This document shows positions 34,732-45,338 of a stretch of 64,000 nucleotides of DNA, in pieces. The notes under the pieces are model-generated. The model ran no database searches, was not told the origin of the DNA, and was given only the letters and a program-made list of their open reading frames with translations. The stretch spans positions 62,001 through 126,000 of the forward strand of contig NZ_CP013023.1 of the NCBI RefSeq assembly GCF_001421015.2, in the 5' to 3' direction. The translations under genes were made by a program, and so were the position numbers. Within the stretch, counting starts at the first letter, position 1. Each line of letters opens with the position of its first letter. Source of the DNA: Paenibacillus bovis. GTDB lineage: Bacteria > Bacillota > Bacilli > Paenibacillales > Paenibacillaceae.

Positions 34732-37011
34732 ATGCGATCCCGAAAAAAATCACATCAACGTCCAAACCGTCCATTGATCATCACTGTTGTGGCGGCGGTT
34801 ATCGTCATCGCCGCATTCTCCTTCTGGCTGCTGCGCGGCAGTCCGGCAGGCGCTCCTGCTGCCGATAATGATCCTACCGGCAAAGGCGGCTCGTATACGG
34901 TACCTGTCGTCGACAAGGACGGGATCAAACGCACCTCCACCGTCGTCGGCGAGCAGCTGGCTGTCTATGATGGCAGCACATGGCAGCCTTCCTTTTGGGC
35001 AGGAATCAACCTTGGTGCCACTACACCTGGTCACTATCCCGGAGAGCTGAATCCGACCAAGGAGGATTATTTACGCTGGTTCCCGGAAATGAAAGCGATG
35101 AATATCCGGGTACTGCGGATTTATACAATCCTGCCTCCTTTTTTCTATGAAGCGCTCAAAGAGTATAACGAGACGCAAAAAGAACCGCTGTATCTAATGC
35201 AGGGGGTATGGTCGCCGGAGGAAGAGCTGATCGGTGAAGATTCCCGTGGCCGCGATGCCTATACACCGGAGATTACCCAATCCTTTACCAAGGAGATTCA
35301 GGAAGCGGTCGGAGCGATTCACGGACAGATCACGATTGACGAGACTCCCGGACATGCGCATGGACAGTATACAGCGGATGTATCTCCGTATTTGCTGGGC
35401 TGGGTAGTCGGTACCGAGTGGTTCCCTTATGCGGTGGATGTAACGGATAAGGCACACCCGGATCAACCACCTTATAAAGGCAAATATTTTAGCGCGGATG
35501 CGGATGCTACGGCTTTTGAGAGCTGGGTCGCCAGCATGCTCGATGTAGCTGCAGAAGCCGATATGAAATACGGCTGGCAGCACCCGATGTCTTTTACCAA
35601 CTGGGTGACTACCGATCCGCTCAAGCATCCGAATGAACCGCTGGAACAGGAAGATCTGGTATCGGTCGATCCGATGAATATCAAGCCTGTAGCCAGCTCC
35701 TGGCAGGCCGGCTATTTCTCTTCCTACCATATCTATCCGTATTATCCGGATCTGCTGCGTCAACAGCCGGAATACAAAAAGTATAAAAAAGCGGATGGTA
35801 CCGTGAATCCGTATGCCGGTTATCTTCATGATATGCGCAAGCATCACAAAGGCATACCGCTGGTAGTTGCCGAGTTCGGGATGCCCAGTTCACGTGGAAT
35901 GGCTCACTACGGTCCGCTTGGACGGAATCAAGGGATGCATACCGAAGAGGAGCAAGGCAAGCTCGATGCCGGACTGGTCAAGGATATTTATGATGAAGGT
36001 CTGGATGGCGCCCTGCTGTTCGAATGGCAGGATGAATGGTTCAAATTCACCTGGAATACGATAGATCTGGAGCCGGCAGACCGCCGAGCCATGTGGCGCA
36101 ACCGGCTGACCAATGAAGAGCATTTTGGTGTGATCGCTGTCGAGCCGGAAGCCAGTGTGGACGATATGATTCACCTGGATGGCAAGACGGAAGACTGGGC
36201 TAAGAATCAGACCGCCATTACTCAGGACTATCCGGATATGACGATGCAGATGACGCATGATGCCGCCAACCTGTACGTCAAACTGGAAAAGAAAAACGGC
36301 AACTGGGATTTCAGCCAAAATAATCTGTATATCGGCTTTGATACGAATGGTGAAGGTAGCCTCAAATCGGATAAAGCGCCAGGTGTCACTTTTAACCAGC
36401 CGATCGAGTTCCTGGTGAGTATCCAGGGCAATACAGAAAAAGACAGTCATATCTACATTAACAGCGGCTATGATCAGCATACGTATCTGTATGGTGCTTC
36501 CCGCAAAGAAATTCCGTATGATCCCAAATATGCGGATGGAGCGGCCGGTTATTTCCTACCGTGGAAACTTGCACTGAACCGGGAGCTGTATTTGCCGCAG
36601 ACCAAAGTCACTATGCCGTTTGAAGAACTGGAAGTCGGCAAGCTACATCATGGCATCAATGATCCAAACAGTCCGGAGTTCAACAATCTGTCGGACTGGT
36701 ATGCCAAAGATAACGTGATTGAGTTCGCGATTCCGTGGATGCTGCTCGGCTTTATAGACCCAAGCTCACTGACAGTCTGGGAAAATCCGTATCAGGCCAA
36801 AGGAGTCGCTCCGCAAAAAACCGATGGCGTCAAAGCTTCTCCTGTACTCGTACCGAAAAACAGCCAGGCCGCGGTCAATGCACCGGCGTTTGGCAGCTAT
36901 ACCTGGGAACCATGGAACGAACCGGTCTCCCATGAACGTCCAAAGAAAAGCTATGCGATCTTGCAGGAAGCTTATGCACAATACGCAAAGCCTGCCAAGA
37001 AAGAACAATAG
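34732..37011 (+). CDS. Membrane-anchored glycosidase-like exoprotein with CBM9-like C-terminal domain
   Basis: The 759-residue protein starts with a basic stretch and one transmembrane helix (about 15-35), so it is an anchored extracellular protein. Residues 80-460 look like a clan GH-A (beta/alpha)8 barrel. VVGTEWFP places a Glu near 228 (acid/base) and VVAEFGMPS a Glu near 381 (nucleophile), with the spacing expected for retaining enzymes. Residues about 480-740 resemble a CBM9/DOMON-like beta sandwich (IHLDGKTEDWAKNQTAI, VIEFAIPWMLLGF). I cannot assign a GH family or substrate. Similar proteins are usually annotated as hypothetical. It is a single gene with its own terminator. Confidence 0.6.
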   Translation: MRSRKKSHQRPNRPLIITVVAAVIVIAAFSFWLLRGSPAGAPAADNDPTGKGGSYTVPVVDKDGIKRTSTVVGEQLAVYDGSTWQPSFWAGINLGATTPGHYPGELNPTKEDYLRWFPEMKAMNIRVLRIYTILPPFFYEALKEYNETQKEPLYLMQGVWSPEEELIGEDSRGRDAYTPEITQSFTKEIQEAVGAIHGQITIDETPGHAHGQYTADVSPYLLGWVVGTEWFPYAVDVTDKAHPDQPPYKGKYFSADADATAFESWVASMLDVAAEADMKYGWQHPMSFTNWVTTDPLKHPNEPLEQEDLVSVDPMNIKPVASSWQAGYFSSYHIYPYYPDLLRQQPEYKKYKKADGTVNPYAGYLHDMRKHHKGIPLVVAEFGMPSSRGMAHYGPLGRNQGMHTEEEQGKLDAGLVKDIYDEGLDGALLFEWQDEWFKFTWNTIDLEPADRRAMWRNRLTNEEHFGVIAVEPEASVDDMIHLDGKTEDWAKNQTAITQDYPDMTMQMTHDAANLYVKLEKKNGNWDFSQNNLYIGFDTNGEGSLKSDKAPGVTFNQPIEFLVSIQGNTEKDSHIYINSGYDQHTYLYGASRKEIPYDPKYADGAAGYFLPWKLALNRELYLPQTKVTMPFEELEVGKLHHGINDPNSPEFNNLSDWYAKDNVIEFAIPWMLLGFIDPSSLTVWENPYQAKGVAPQKTDGVKASPVLVPKNSQAAVNAPAFGSYTWEPWNEPVSHERPKKSYAILQEAYAQYAKPAKKEQ

Positions 37012-37022
37012 CATCTGCTTGA

Positions 37023-37050
37023 CAGCCGCAGTATTTAACCGCTGCGGCTG
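37023..37050 (+). terminator. Terminator of the glycosidase-like gene
   Basis: CAGCCGCAG and CTGCGGCTG pair over 9 bp with a 10-nt loop and TTT after it, 11 bp past the stop codon. Confidence 0.75.
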
Positions 37051-37119
37051 TTTGGTGTATTCAATTTTTCTATACGGCATAGAATATTGCCGAAATGTAA
37101 TTTGCTGCTTGAATATTGA

Positions 37120-38535
<1,416 letters not shown>

Positions 38536-38612
38536 AAGTCTTTTTAAAATAAATCTAATATCTAGCTGCGTTATTAAAACATTATATTTTTGAATCCACT
38601 AGTTTAATTGCA

Positions 38613-38664
38613 AAAAAACCGTAATAGATCATTATAGTTTAATAATGATCTATTACGGTTTTTT
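38613..38664 (+). terminator. Strong terminator at the left edge of the Hachiman island
   Basis: Perfect 22-bp arms with an 8-nt loop begin with six A and end with six T. It lies about 80 bp after metY and 155 bp before hamA. It ends metY transcription and insulates the defence genes. Confidence 0.92.
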
Positions 38665-38818
38665 ATGTCTAAATATCTATTATTTATTAAGTACTTATAG
38701 TAATAACAAGCTTATAAATATTATGAACTGGTGCAAAAGTCCTTGTTTTCCATCTAAAAAAGAGTTTATAATTCATAAAGTACTATTTTATGAAAATTAA
38801 GCCAAAAGAGGTCTTTAA

Positions 38819-39775
38819 ATGCCAACTATATTTGGTTCTGAAAAAGTAATTATACAACAGATATCAGAAGTTAAATTAAGAAGCTACTTAGTAGGATTTG
38901 ATATACAAGATGATAATACTTATAAATACCGATTTAGTCACCTCATCAATTTACTTCAATCTGCATTACCTGAATTTGCTTTTGGTTTTCACGAAGGCGA
39001 AGTAATTCCTATTTCTCAGTCAATAAATTTAATATGTGAAGCTGCTAATGCTATTTATAAAATAGATGAATTCAAAGAAGCTAAAAAGATTTATATTGAT
39101 GGTAACAGTAACATTGGAGACGACGATATCGATAAAAAATATCTTAAACGAGGTGAATTTGGAGAGCTGATTCTTCATCTTTTACTAAGAGATTATTATG
39201 AAACTATTCCTTTGCTCTCAAAAATTTATTTTAAAGACTCGCTAGGAGTGCCAGTACATGGATTTGATGCTGTCCATATTCATCCCGCTACTAGAACTTT
39301 ATGGCTTGGCGAATCAAAACTTTATACAAATGGCCAAAAGGGAGTTGAAGCATTAATTGAAGATATAGAATCTCATTTTAAACATGACTATTTAAATCAA
39401 GAATTCACTTTAATATCTAAAAAAATAAAACATCTTCCCGCTGACAATATTCCTGAAAAAGAATATTGGCTTGATTTAATGGATCGTAATCAAACTCTTA
39501 AAAATGTAATTAGTTCTATAAATATACCTTTAATTTGTACTTACTCTAGTGAACTATTCACTAAATATAATAATGAAGAAGATTTAGATTTTTTAAAAGA
39601 ATATGAGCAAGAAGTTCGCTCGCTATTACAACATTTTGATACTAAAAATCTTCACCCATTAAAAACACAATTAAATTTTATTCTTTTACTCTTTCCAGTC
39701 CAGTCAAAAAATGAATTGGTAAAGAGAATGCATAAAAAACTTTATACTTTACAGGGGATTTATGATGATGAATAA
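38819..39775 (+). CDS. hamA: Hachiman defence nuclease HamA (DUF1837)
   Basis: The 318-residue protein matches HamA, a DUF1837 protein with a PD-(D/E)XK nuclease fold. Visible catalytic candidates are Glu113/Glu116 (RGEFGE), Asp150 (GFDAVH), and Glu165 with Lys167 (LWLGESK), in the order expected for this fold. HamA works with the helicase HamB and degrades DNA once the complex is triggered by phage infection, causing abortive defence. The gene is much more AT-rich than the flanking metabolic genes, a sign of transfer. AGAGG precedes the ATG. It overlaps hamB by 14 nt. Confidence 0.88.
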   Translation: MPTIFGSEKVIIQQISEVKLRSYLVGFDIQDDNTYKYRFSHLINLLQSALPEFAFGFHEGEVIPISQSINLICEAANAIYKIDEFKEAKKIYIDGNSNIGDDDIDKKYLKRGEFGELILHLLLRDYYETIPLLSKIYFKDSLGVPVHGFDAVHIHPATRTLWLGESKLYTNGQKGVEALIEDIESHFKHDYLNQEFTLISKKIKHLPADNIPEKEYWLDLMDRNQTLKNVISSINIPLICTYSSELFTKYNNEEDLDFLKEYEQEVRSLLQHFDTKNLHPLKTQLNFILLLFPVQSKNELVKRMHKKLYTLQGIYDDE

Positions 39776-41984
39776 CCATGAACATGTTGATTTCATAGTT
39801 AAAAACTTACGCACAAAAGATTCATATGAATTAAATGAGCTTTTTTCTTATGCTCAATTATGTTCAAAATTGCTTAGAAGAAAAGAAACTGAAGATTTGG
39901 GAAGAAGAATATTAATAAATGTTTTAGATAATTGGAATAAAATCGAAGAATCATATTATGAGATTTGGAGTGATCTAGTAGAAAGCGCCGGCTTTTATCC
40001 ATATCTAGATAAAGATAGAATTTCATCCAACTTAAAATCCACTTCTTCTAATATAAGAAAAAATTATCATTCTTCTAAATTTTTAGAAAAAAAACTTCTT
40101 CATGAAGAACAATTTCTTTTAAAAAATTATATAAATCAAGGTGGAAATTTAATAGTAAGTGCTCCAACGAGCTTTGGAAAGAGTCTTCTTATAGAAGAAG
40201 TAGTAGCAAGTCTTAAATATAAAAATATAGTTATAATTCAACCTACTCTAGCTCTATTAGATGAAACAAGAAAAAAGCTTAACAAATATAAAAATGATTA
40301 TAAAATTATTGTGAGAACTTCTCAAGAAGCATCTTTTGATAAAGGCAATCTCTTTTTATTAACAGCCGAAAGAGTAATGGAATATAAATCACTTCCTAAA
40401 ATTGACTTTTTTGTAATAGATGAATTTTATAAGCTTAGTTCTAGACGTGGCGATGAAAGATCAGATGTACTTAATAATGCAATGAATTTACTGTTAAATA
40501 AACATCAAGCAAATTTTTATTTATTAGGTCCTAATATAAGCGGTATATCAGAAGGGTTCGCCCAGCAATATAATGCTAAATTTTATCGAACAAATTATTC
40601 ATTGGTAGATAATATCTCTATAGATATTTTCCAAGCTCATGAAGGAAAATTTGGTCAAAGTGGAAACAAAAAAATATATAAAGAATCTGTACTTTTTAAC
40701 CTTTTAGATAGCTTGAAATCAGAGCAGTCATTAATATACTGCTCATCACCTGCTAGAGCTAGAAAACTAGCAGCAGCTTATCAAATTCATTTATCACAAA
40801 AAAATACCATTCAGTTAAGCTCAAATAATTTAAGTTTAATTGAATGGATTGAAATGAACATTAGTAAAGAATGGTGTTTAAGTAATTGTTTGAAATATGG
40901 TATTGGATTTCATGATGGTGCTCTTCAAAAACATATTTCTTCCTCTATAATTGATTACTTTAATAGCAATAAGATTAATTTCTTGTTTTGCACTTCAACT
41001 ATTATTGAAGGGGTCAATACTAGTGCAAAAAATGTGATTTATTTTGATGAGAAAATTGGAAAGAAACATGCGATAGATTTCTTCGACTACAATAATATTA
41101 AAGGACGTTCCGGAAGAATGATGGTTCATTATATTGGTAAAATTTACAATTTTAACAAACCTCCTAAAATGCAAGAAGTTATCATTGATATTCCATTTTT
41201 TGAACAAAGCCCTATATCCGATGAAATATTGATTCATTTAGACGAAAAACAAATACGAGATAAAAATAGTGATCAGTATGAAAAAATGATGAAAATTCCA
41301 CTTAGAGAACGAGAATTATTTAAAAAAAATGGTGATTTAGTTCAAGGACAAAAAAATATCTTAAATACTTTAAGAAGTGAAATTGAAGTACAGTACTATA
41401 ATTTAAATTGGACTACTTATCCTAACTATCAACAATTATCCTACGTTCTTAATTTGGCATGGAATAATCTAATACGTGAAAATGAAAACGTAGCACCAAT
41501 GACTATAAAAAAACTAGTAAAAGTTACTATGGATTATAGTCATTCTCAGAGCATTATGAAATTAGTAGAGAATAATGTGAATTATTATAAAACCTTACCT
41601 TCATACAAATTAAAAAATGATAATGAGATCCTTGACTTAGCAATACAAGAAGCTTTTCAAACATTAAGGCATTGGTTTCAATACAAAGTTCCTAAATGGT
41701 TAAATGTCATTAATGAAATTCAAAAATTTGTTTGTAAAGAAAAAAATCTAGTGGCTGGAGACTTTTCTTTTTTTGCTAGTCAAATAGAAAATGATTTTAT
41801 AAGAGAGAATTTATCTATCCTTATTGAATACGGAATACCTAATTCTGCTATTAGAAAACTCGAAAAGATCCTTCCTTCTCAGATATCAGAAGAAAATATT
41901 ATAAAAATGATACAGCAAAATGAATATCATAGCATTCAAACTTTAATTAAATATGAAAGAGATAAACTAAAAGAACTTTTTTAG
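39762..41984 (+). CDS. hamB: Hachiman defence helicase HamB
   Basis: The 740-residue protein is a superfamily 2 helicase. Motif I is SAPTSFGKS (about 133-141) and motif Ia IIQPTLALLDE. Motif II is VIDEFYK (about 218-224, a DE-F/Y variant of the DEAD/H box). Motif IV is IYCSSPARARK, motif V CTSTIIEGVNTSAKNVIYFD and motif VI KGRSGRMM. The long C-terminal region (about 540-740) is helical and typical of HamB. It starts at one of three consecutive ATG codons after AGGGG, inside the end of hamA, so the two are translationally coupled. Known Hachiman complexes sense damaged or phage DNA through HamB, which releases HamA. Full length and apparently intact. Confidence 0.9.
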   Translation: MMMNNHEHVDFIVKNLRTKDSYELNELFSYAQLCSKLLRRKETEDLGRRILINVLDNWNKIEESYYEIWSDLVESAGFYPYLDKDRISSNLKSTSSNIRKNYHSSKFLEKKLLHEEQFLLKNYINQGGNLIVSAPTSFGKSLLIEEVVASLKYKNIVIIQPTLALLDETRKKLNKYKNDYKIIVRTSQEASFDKGNLFLLTAERVMEYKSLPKIDFFVIDEFYKLSSRRGDERSDVLNNAMNLLLNKHQANFYLLGPNISGISEGFAQQYNAKFYRTNYSLVDNISIDIFQAHEGKFGQSGNKKIYKESVLFNLLDSLKSEQSLIYCSSPARARKLAAAYQIHLSQKNTIQLSSNNLSLIEWIEMNISKEWCLSNCLKYGIGFHDGALQKHISSSIIDYFNSNKINFLFCTSTIIEGVNTSAKNVIYFDEKIGKKHAIDFFDYNNIKGRSGRMMVHYIGKIYNFNKPPKMQEVIIDIPFFEQSPISDEILIHLDEKQIRDKNSDQYEKMMKIPLRERELFKKNGDLVQGQKNILNTLRSEIEVQYYNLNWTTYPNYQQLSYVLNLAWNNLIRENENVAPMTIKKLVKVTMDYSHSQSIMKLVENNVNYYKTLPSYKLKNDNEILDLAIQEAFQTLRHWFQYKVPKWLNVINEIQKFVCKEKNLVAGDFSFFASQIENDFIRENLSILIEYGIPNSAIRKLEKILPSQISEENIIKMIQQNEYHSIQTLIKYERDKLKELF

Positions 41985-41990
41985 CTGTTT

Positions 41991-42016
41991 AGAAGCCAGA
42001 AAATTTTCTGGCTTCT
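41991..42016 (+). terminator. Hairpin after hamB
   Basis: AGAAGCCAGAAAA and TTTTCTGGCTTCT form a perfect palindrome seven bases after the hamB stop. The trailing TATATGG is a poor U tract, so termination may be moderate. It marks the right edge of the AT-rich island. Confidence 0.65.
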
Positions 42017-42073
42017 ATATGGTGATTTGTCTAAAGTGTTTTTTTTCTATACCATCCTAATTAAGGTTGTTCT

Positions 42074-42535
42074 CTACCTATAGACCCCTTTGCGTCCTTC
42101 ACGGAAATCCGCCAGCATATCCACATTCTGCCGGTTAAACAGCGGCGGTGCCGATTCCGGTGCAAAAAAGCGCAGCTCACGAGTCTCTTCATTCTCCTGC
42201 AGCCGCTCTCCGCCGGTAATCCGGCATACAAAAGCAACCAGCATCGTCTGCGACCGGTCTCCATTCAGATACGTATAATCGTACTTGGTGTATACTCCCT
42301 GAAGATAATGGATCTCGATCGTATGTCCGGTCTCCTCCATAACTTCGCGTTTTACCGTATCCTCTGCCGATTCGCCCAGCTCCATCGCTCCGCCAGGAAA
42401 TCCCCATTGTCCGTTATCCCGGCGCTTTTGCAGCAGAATCTCGCCTTTGTCATTGGTAATAATCGCTCCGGCAAAATTAGTAATGATATGCTCCGGCCCT
42501 ACTTTTGAACGTATCCAGCCGATATAGTCTGCCAT
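42074..42535 (-). CDS. Nudix hydrolase
   Basis: The 153-residue protein contains a perfect Nudix box, GGAMELGESAEDTVKREVMEETG (Gx5Ex7REUxEExGU), whose REVMEE glutamates bind the metal. The N-terminus (IRSKVGPEHIITNFAGAIITNDKGEILLQKRRDNGQWGFPGG) matches ADP-ribose or nucleotide pyrophosphatases of the YjhB/MutT kind. The substrate is unknown. The ATG at 42535 follows AGGAGCG; a longer frame to 42667 is not supported. It is a single gene, convergent with hamB, and belongs to the host composition, so it is not part of the defence island. Confidence 0.88.
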   Translation of the reverse strand: MADYIGWIRSKVGPEHIITNFAGAIITNDKGEILLQKRRDNGQWGFPGGAMELGESAEDTVKREVMEETGHTIEIHYLQGVYTKYDYTYLNGDRSQTMLVAFVCRITGGERLQENEETRELRFFAPESAPPLFNRQNVDMLADFREGRKGVYR

Positions 42536-42681
42536 AAATATATCGCTCCTCTCGTCTGCTTTTTTTGATAAAGCTATCTGTATAATTTTTACATAATCAT
42601 CTTTACCTTTACCATACCTTATTCCTGACGGTTCACCAAGTCCGAATAGGCTAGCGTCCCTTTTCACCCGAACAAAACAAA

Positions 42682-42720
42682 AAAACAGACCGCCTTATCG
42701 TCTCCGAGGCAATCTGTTTT
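42682..42720 (-). terminator. Terminator of the HExxH protein gene
   Basis: AAAACAGA and TCTGTTTT close a hairpin with an inner GCCT/AGGC stem, followed on the minus strand by TTTTTTTGTTTTG. It lies about 85 bp past the stop of the gene at 42807-43292. Confidence 0.7.
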
Positions 42721-42806
42721 CTAATGGATCATCTTCATGATGATATGCTCCATATAGGGCTTGGTCGTCCTATCCGCTTTTGCAAAGCAATATACTAATC
42801 CAGTCA

Positions 42807-43292
42807 TCAGGCAATCACTTCAAGCCCCGTACTCTGAGCGGTAGCACGCCGAATCGCTGCATGATAGCCTTCCAGCGAACGTTCTACAATCTGTTCGAAT
42901 ACATAGCTGCTCACTTCCGGAACAAGCTCACGGGCGAATTCCCATGCGTTTTCCTCGATCCGCAGCGCGATCCGTGCACGCAGCAGCGAGTCGTTACACT
43001 CGTCGAGATCGTCTGCCAGCTGTTCCAGCATCGGATCATGGGCATGGCCGAGTTCATGAGCCATAATAATCGTAAAATAATCATTTACATGACTGAGGGA
43101 ACCGAACATATTAAAGCACTGCTCCTCAATCTCATGGATATACAATGTGATCATGCGGCTGTTCATTCCGAACTTGCCACCAACGGAACGGGGACCCGGA
43201 AATTTTTTTCTGGTGCGAACCCGTACATCACTGTTAGCGCGATGAAGAAGAGTCTGAATGGTTGTTTTGATGTAACGCTGGTCCACAGGCAT
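42807..43292 (-). CDS. Predicted zinc metallopeptidase-like protein (HELGH motif)
   Basis: The 161-residue product (from MPVDQRYIKTTIQ) contains MAHELGHAHD, an HExxH zinc site with a further His/Asp, in the setting YFTIIMAHELGHAHD seen in ImmA/IrrE-type and related peptidases. Downstream Glu residues (RIEENAWEFARELVPE) could supply the third ligand, as in IrrE-like enzymes with E-x-x-A-N/W-x-F-A. I do not recognise an exact family. The ATG at 43292 follows GTAGGG; a frame to 43412 adds a non-similar N-terminus. No HTH partner gene, as in ImmA/ImmR mobile-element pairs, is adjacent. Confidence 0.6.
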   Translation of the reverse strand: MPVDQRYIKTTIQTLLHRANSDVRVRTRKKFPGPRSVGGKFGMNSRMITLYIHEIEEQCFNMFGSLSHVNDYFTIIMAHELGHAHDPMLEQLADDLDECNDSLLRARIALRIEENAWEFARELVPEVSSYVFEQIVERSLEGYHAAIRRATAQSTGLEVIA

Positions 43293-43483
43293 CCCTACAC
43301 TTTCCTGAAATTTAGCTCCTATTTCAAACGATGAAATTATTGAACTATTATACAAGAATATGTCGGAATATGTAACCAATTTGATTACCCTTTTGTAAAT
43401 ATAACGAAACATTTTTTTCGCGGGAATATTAGTAGTATACTATTCCAGTAGGATATTAACGTGAAAATGGAGGTTGAATCATC

Positions 43484-44203
43484 ATGGAATTACGTAACAA
43501 AACAGCCATTATTACTGGTGCCGGTAAAGGTATCGGCAAAGCCATCGCCGAATCCCTGGCACGCGAAGGTGTGAATCTGGGTCTCCTGGCGCGTACGGCT
43601 GCCGATCTGGACGAACTGAAAAACACTTTGTCCGAGCAGCACGGTGTGCAGGTATTTACTGCTGCCGCTGACGTATCGAACTCCCAGGAAGCCCGCGCAG
43701 CCGTATCCGAGCTGGCAGCTTCACTCGGTCATGTGGATATTCTGATCAACAATGCAGGGACAGCTTCCTTTGGCAAACTGGCAGAAATGGACCCGGAACA
43801 GTGGGAACAGATTATCCGTGTCAACCTGATGGGCGCTTATTATGTGACTCATGAACTGCTGCCTGCCATGATTGAGCAGGGAAGCGGAGACATTATCAAT
43901 ATTGCTTCGACAGCCGGTGAACGCGGCTTTGCGACAGGTTCGGCGTACTGCGCTTCCAAGTTCGCTCTGCTGGGCATGACCGAAGCGCTGATGCAGGAAG
44001 TACGCAAGTCCAATATCCGCGTAACTGCCCTGAATCCGAGTACGGTCAATACACCGCTGGCTGTAAATGCCGGTCTGCCGATCGGCGATGAAGACCGCAT
44101 GCTGCAGCCGGAAGATGTAGCCGAGCTGGTACTGGCCGGTCTCAAGTTGCCATCCCGTGTGGTACTGAAAACAGCCGGTATCTGGACGAACAATCCTCAA
44201 TAA
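43484..44203 (+). CDS. Short-chain dehydrogenase/reductase (3-oxoacyl-ACP reductase-like)
   Basis: The 239-residue protein is a classical SDR. It has the cofactor motif TGAGKGIGKAI (about 12-22), the NNAG motif, the catalytic Ser in NIASTAGERGF, and Tyr-x-x-x-Lys in SAYCASKFAL. The Asn in RVNLMGAYY completes the tetrad. It resembles FabG-like reductases of Firmicutes that sit outside fatty-acid operons; the substrate is not known. GGAGG precedes the ATG. It is a single gene with a strong terminator. Confidence 0.92.
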   Translation: MELRNKTAIITGAGKGIGKAIAESLAREGVNLGLLARTAADLDELKNTLSEQHGVQVFTAAADVSNSQEARAAVSELAASLGHVDILINNAGTASFGKLAEMDPEQWEQIIRVNLMGAYYVTHELLPAMIEQGSGDIINIASTAGERGFATGSAYCASKFALLGMTEALMQEVRKSNIRVTALNPSTVNTPLAVNAGLPIGDEDRMLQPEDVAELVLAGLKLPSRVVLKTAGIWTNNPQ

Positions 44204-44292
44204 CATCATTCCCTGCTGTCTGCTTTGCAGAAGAATATATTTGTACCCTGGTTTAGGGGTACAGATGACTTTGCAAATACAGGAAACAGGCT

Positions 44293-44325
44293 ATCCCCTG
44301 CCCGGCGCTAATGCTGGCAGGGGAT
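44293..44325 (+). terminator. Terminator of the SDR gene
   Basis: ATCCCCTGCC and GGCAGGGGAT pair over 10 bp with a 13-nt loop and TTTTT after it. The remaining gap to 44493 is AT-rich and should hold the promoter of the LOG-family gene. Confidence 0.85.
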
Positions 44326-44493
44326 TTTTGCGATTGTCGTCTTCCTTTTCACAGCAGGCGTATCTATCCGATATATACGCAGATAACCGTTATTATTTTT
44401 TGCACAAAGCTGTATTTCCTTATGAATAGCGTAAATAAAGGTTATATATACTATGGTATACTGTAAATTATTCCCTTGTGAGGAGTGAACAGC

Positions 44494-45078
44494 ATGAAGT
44501 CGATCTGTGTATTTGCAGGATCAGCAACAGGACATCATCCCGAGTATCTTCAGTCTGCTACACAGCTGGGCACCCATATAGCCGGACTCGGATACCGTCT
44601 GATCTATGGCGGTTCGCGTCTGGGATTAATGGGGGCAGTTGCCGACGCAGCGCTGGCTTCCGGCGGAGAAGTAACCGGTATTATGCCGGGCGGACTGCTC
44701 CACGGTGAACGGGTACATCAGGGATTAACAGAAATGATACAGGTAGGCAGCATGCATGAACGCAAAGCCATGATGCAGGAGCAGGCCGATGCTTTTATCG
44801 CACTGCCCGGCGGACTGGGTACACTCGAAGAATTATTCGAAGTATTATGCTGGTCGCAGATCGGCATTCACAATAAACCGCTGGGTCTGTACAATATTCG
44901 CGGCTATTATGATCCGCTGCTGGGCATGATCCGGCACAGTATGAACGAAGGCTTTACCGGAGAATCCTGCCTGAGCCGATTGTTCGTCTCGGCTGATCCC
45001 GAAGAGATTATTCAGGCGGTTAGCCATGAACTTCCACTTACTTCGGACGTGCGCTGGAATCCGACCGGCTGTCAGTGA
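44494..45078 (+). CDS. LOG family protein (TIGR00730, nucleotide 5'-monophosphate phosphoribohydrolase-like)
   Basis: The 194-residue Rossmann-like protein has both LOG signatures: GGSRLGLMGAVADAAL with the SICVFAG-type N-terminus, and LPGGLGTLEELFE, the PGGxGTxxE motif that binds and cleaves ribose monophosphate conjugates. Members release free bases such as cytokinins or hydrolyse AMP; in bacteria the physiological role is usually unclear. The ATG at 44494 follows GAGGAGTG by 8 nt; a GTG three codons upstream is inside the ribosome site. It is a single gene. Confidence 0.9.
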   Translation: MKSICVFAGSATGHHPEYLQSATQLGTHIAGLGYRLIYGGSRLGLMGAVADAALASGGEVTGIMPGGLLHGERVHQGLTEMIQVGSMHERKAMMQEQADAFIALPGGLGTLEELFEVLCWSQIGIHNKPLGLYNIRGYYDPLLGMIRHSMNEGFTGESCLSRLFVSADPEEIIQAVSHELPLTSDVRWNPTGCQ

Positions 45079-45281
45079 AGATCATCTCTGGACGGCTGTT
45101 CAGTAGATCGCAGATCTCCGGAATGTCCGGAATACCGGCTTAGAAATAGCGGCTATGGCAACAATCCGTACTTCTCACCTTCCCTTTACGCACCATCCAA
45201 AATGAGTGTTGGATGCGTCGATACCTGTATCGATACAGCAGCCCGGTTCGTATCATAATTCATACTCATAGTTCGTACCAA

Positions 45282-45326
45282 AATGCCCGCTGACACGGTG
45301 AGAAGATCACCGGTTCAGCGGGCATT
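45282..45326 (-). terminator. Terminator of the chemoreceptor gene
   Basis: AATGCCCGCTGA and TCAGCGGGCATT form the outer 12-bp stem, and CGGTGA/TCACCG an inner stem. It lies 13 bp past the stop of the chemoreceptor gene, with TTTTGG on the minus strand. Confidence 0.75.
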
Positions 45327-45338
45327 GTCATGTCATGC

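Noticed and set aside
38613..42016. Mobile element carrying the Hachiman genes
   Set aside because: No integrase, transposase, target duplication or tRNA is visible; only AT-rich composition supports transfer.
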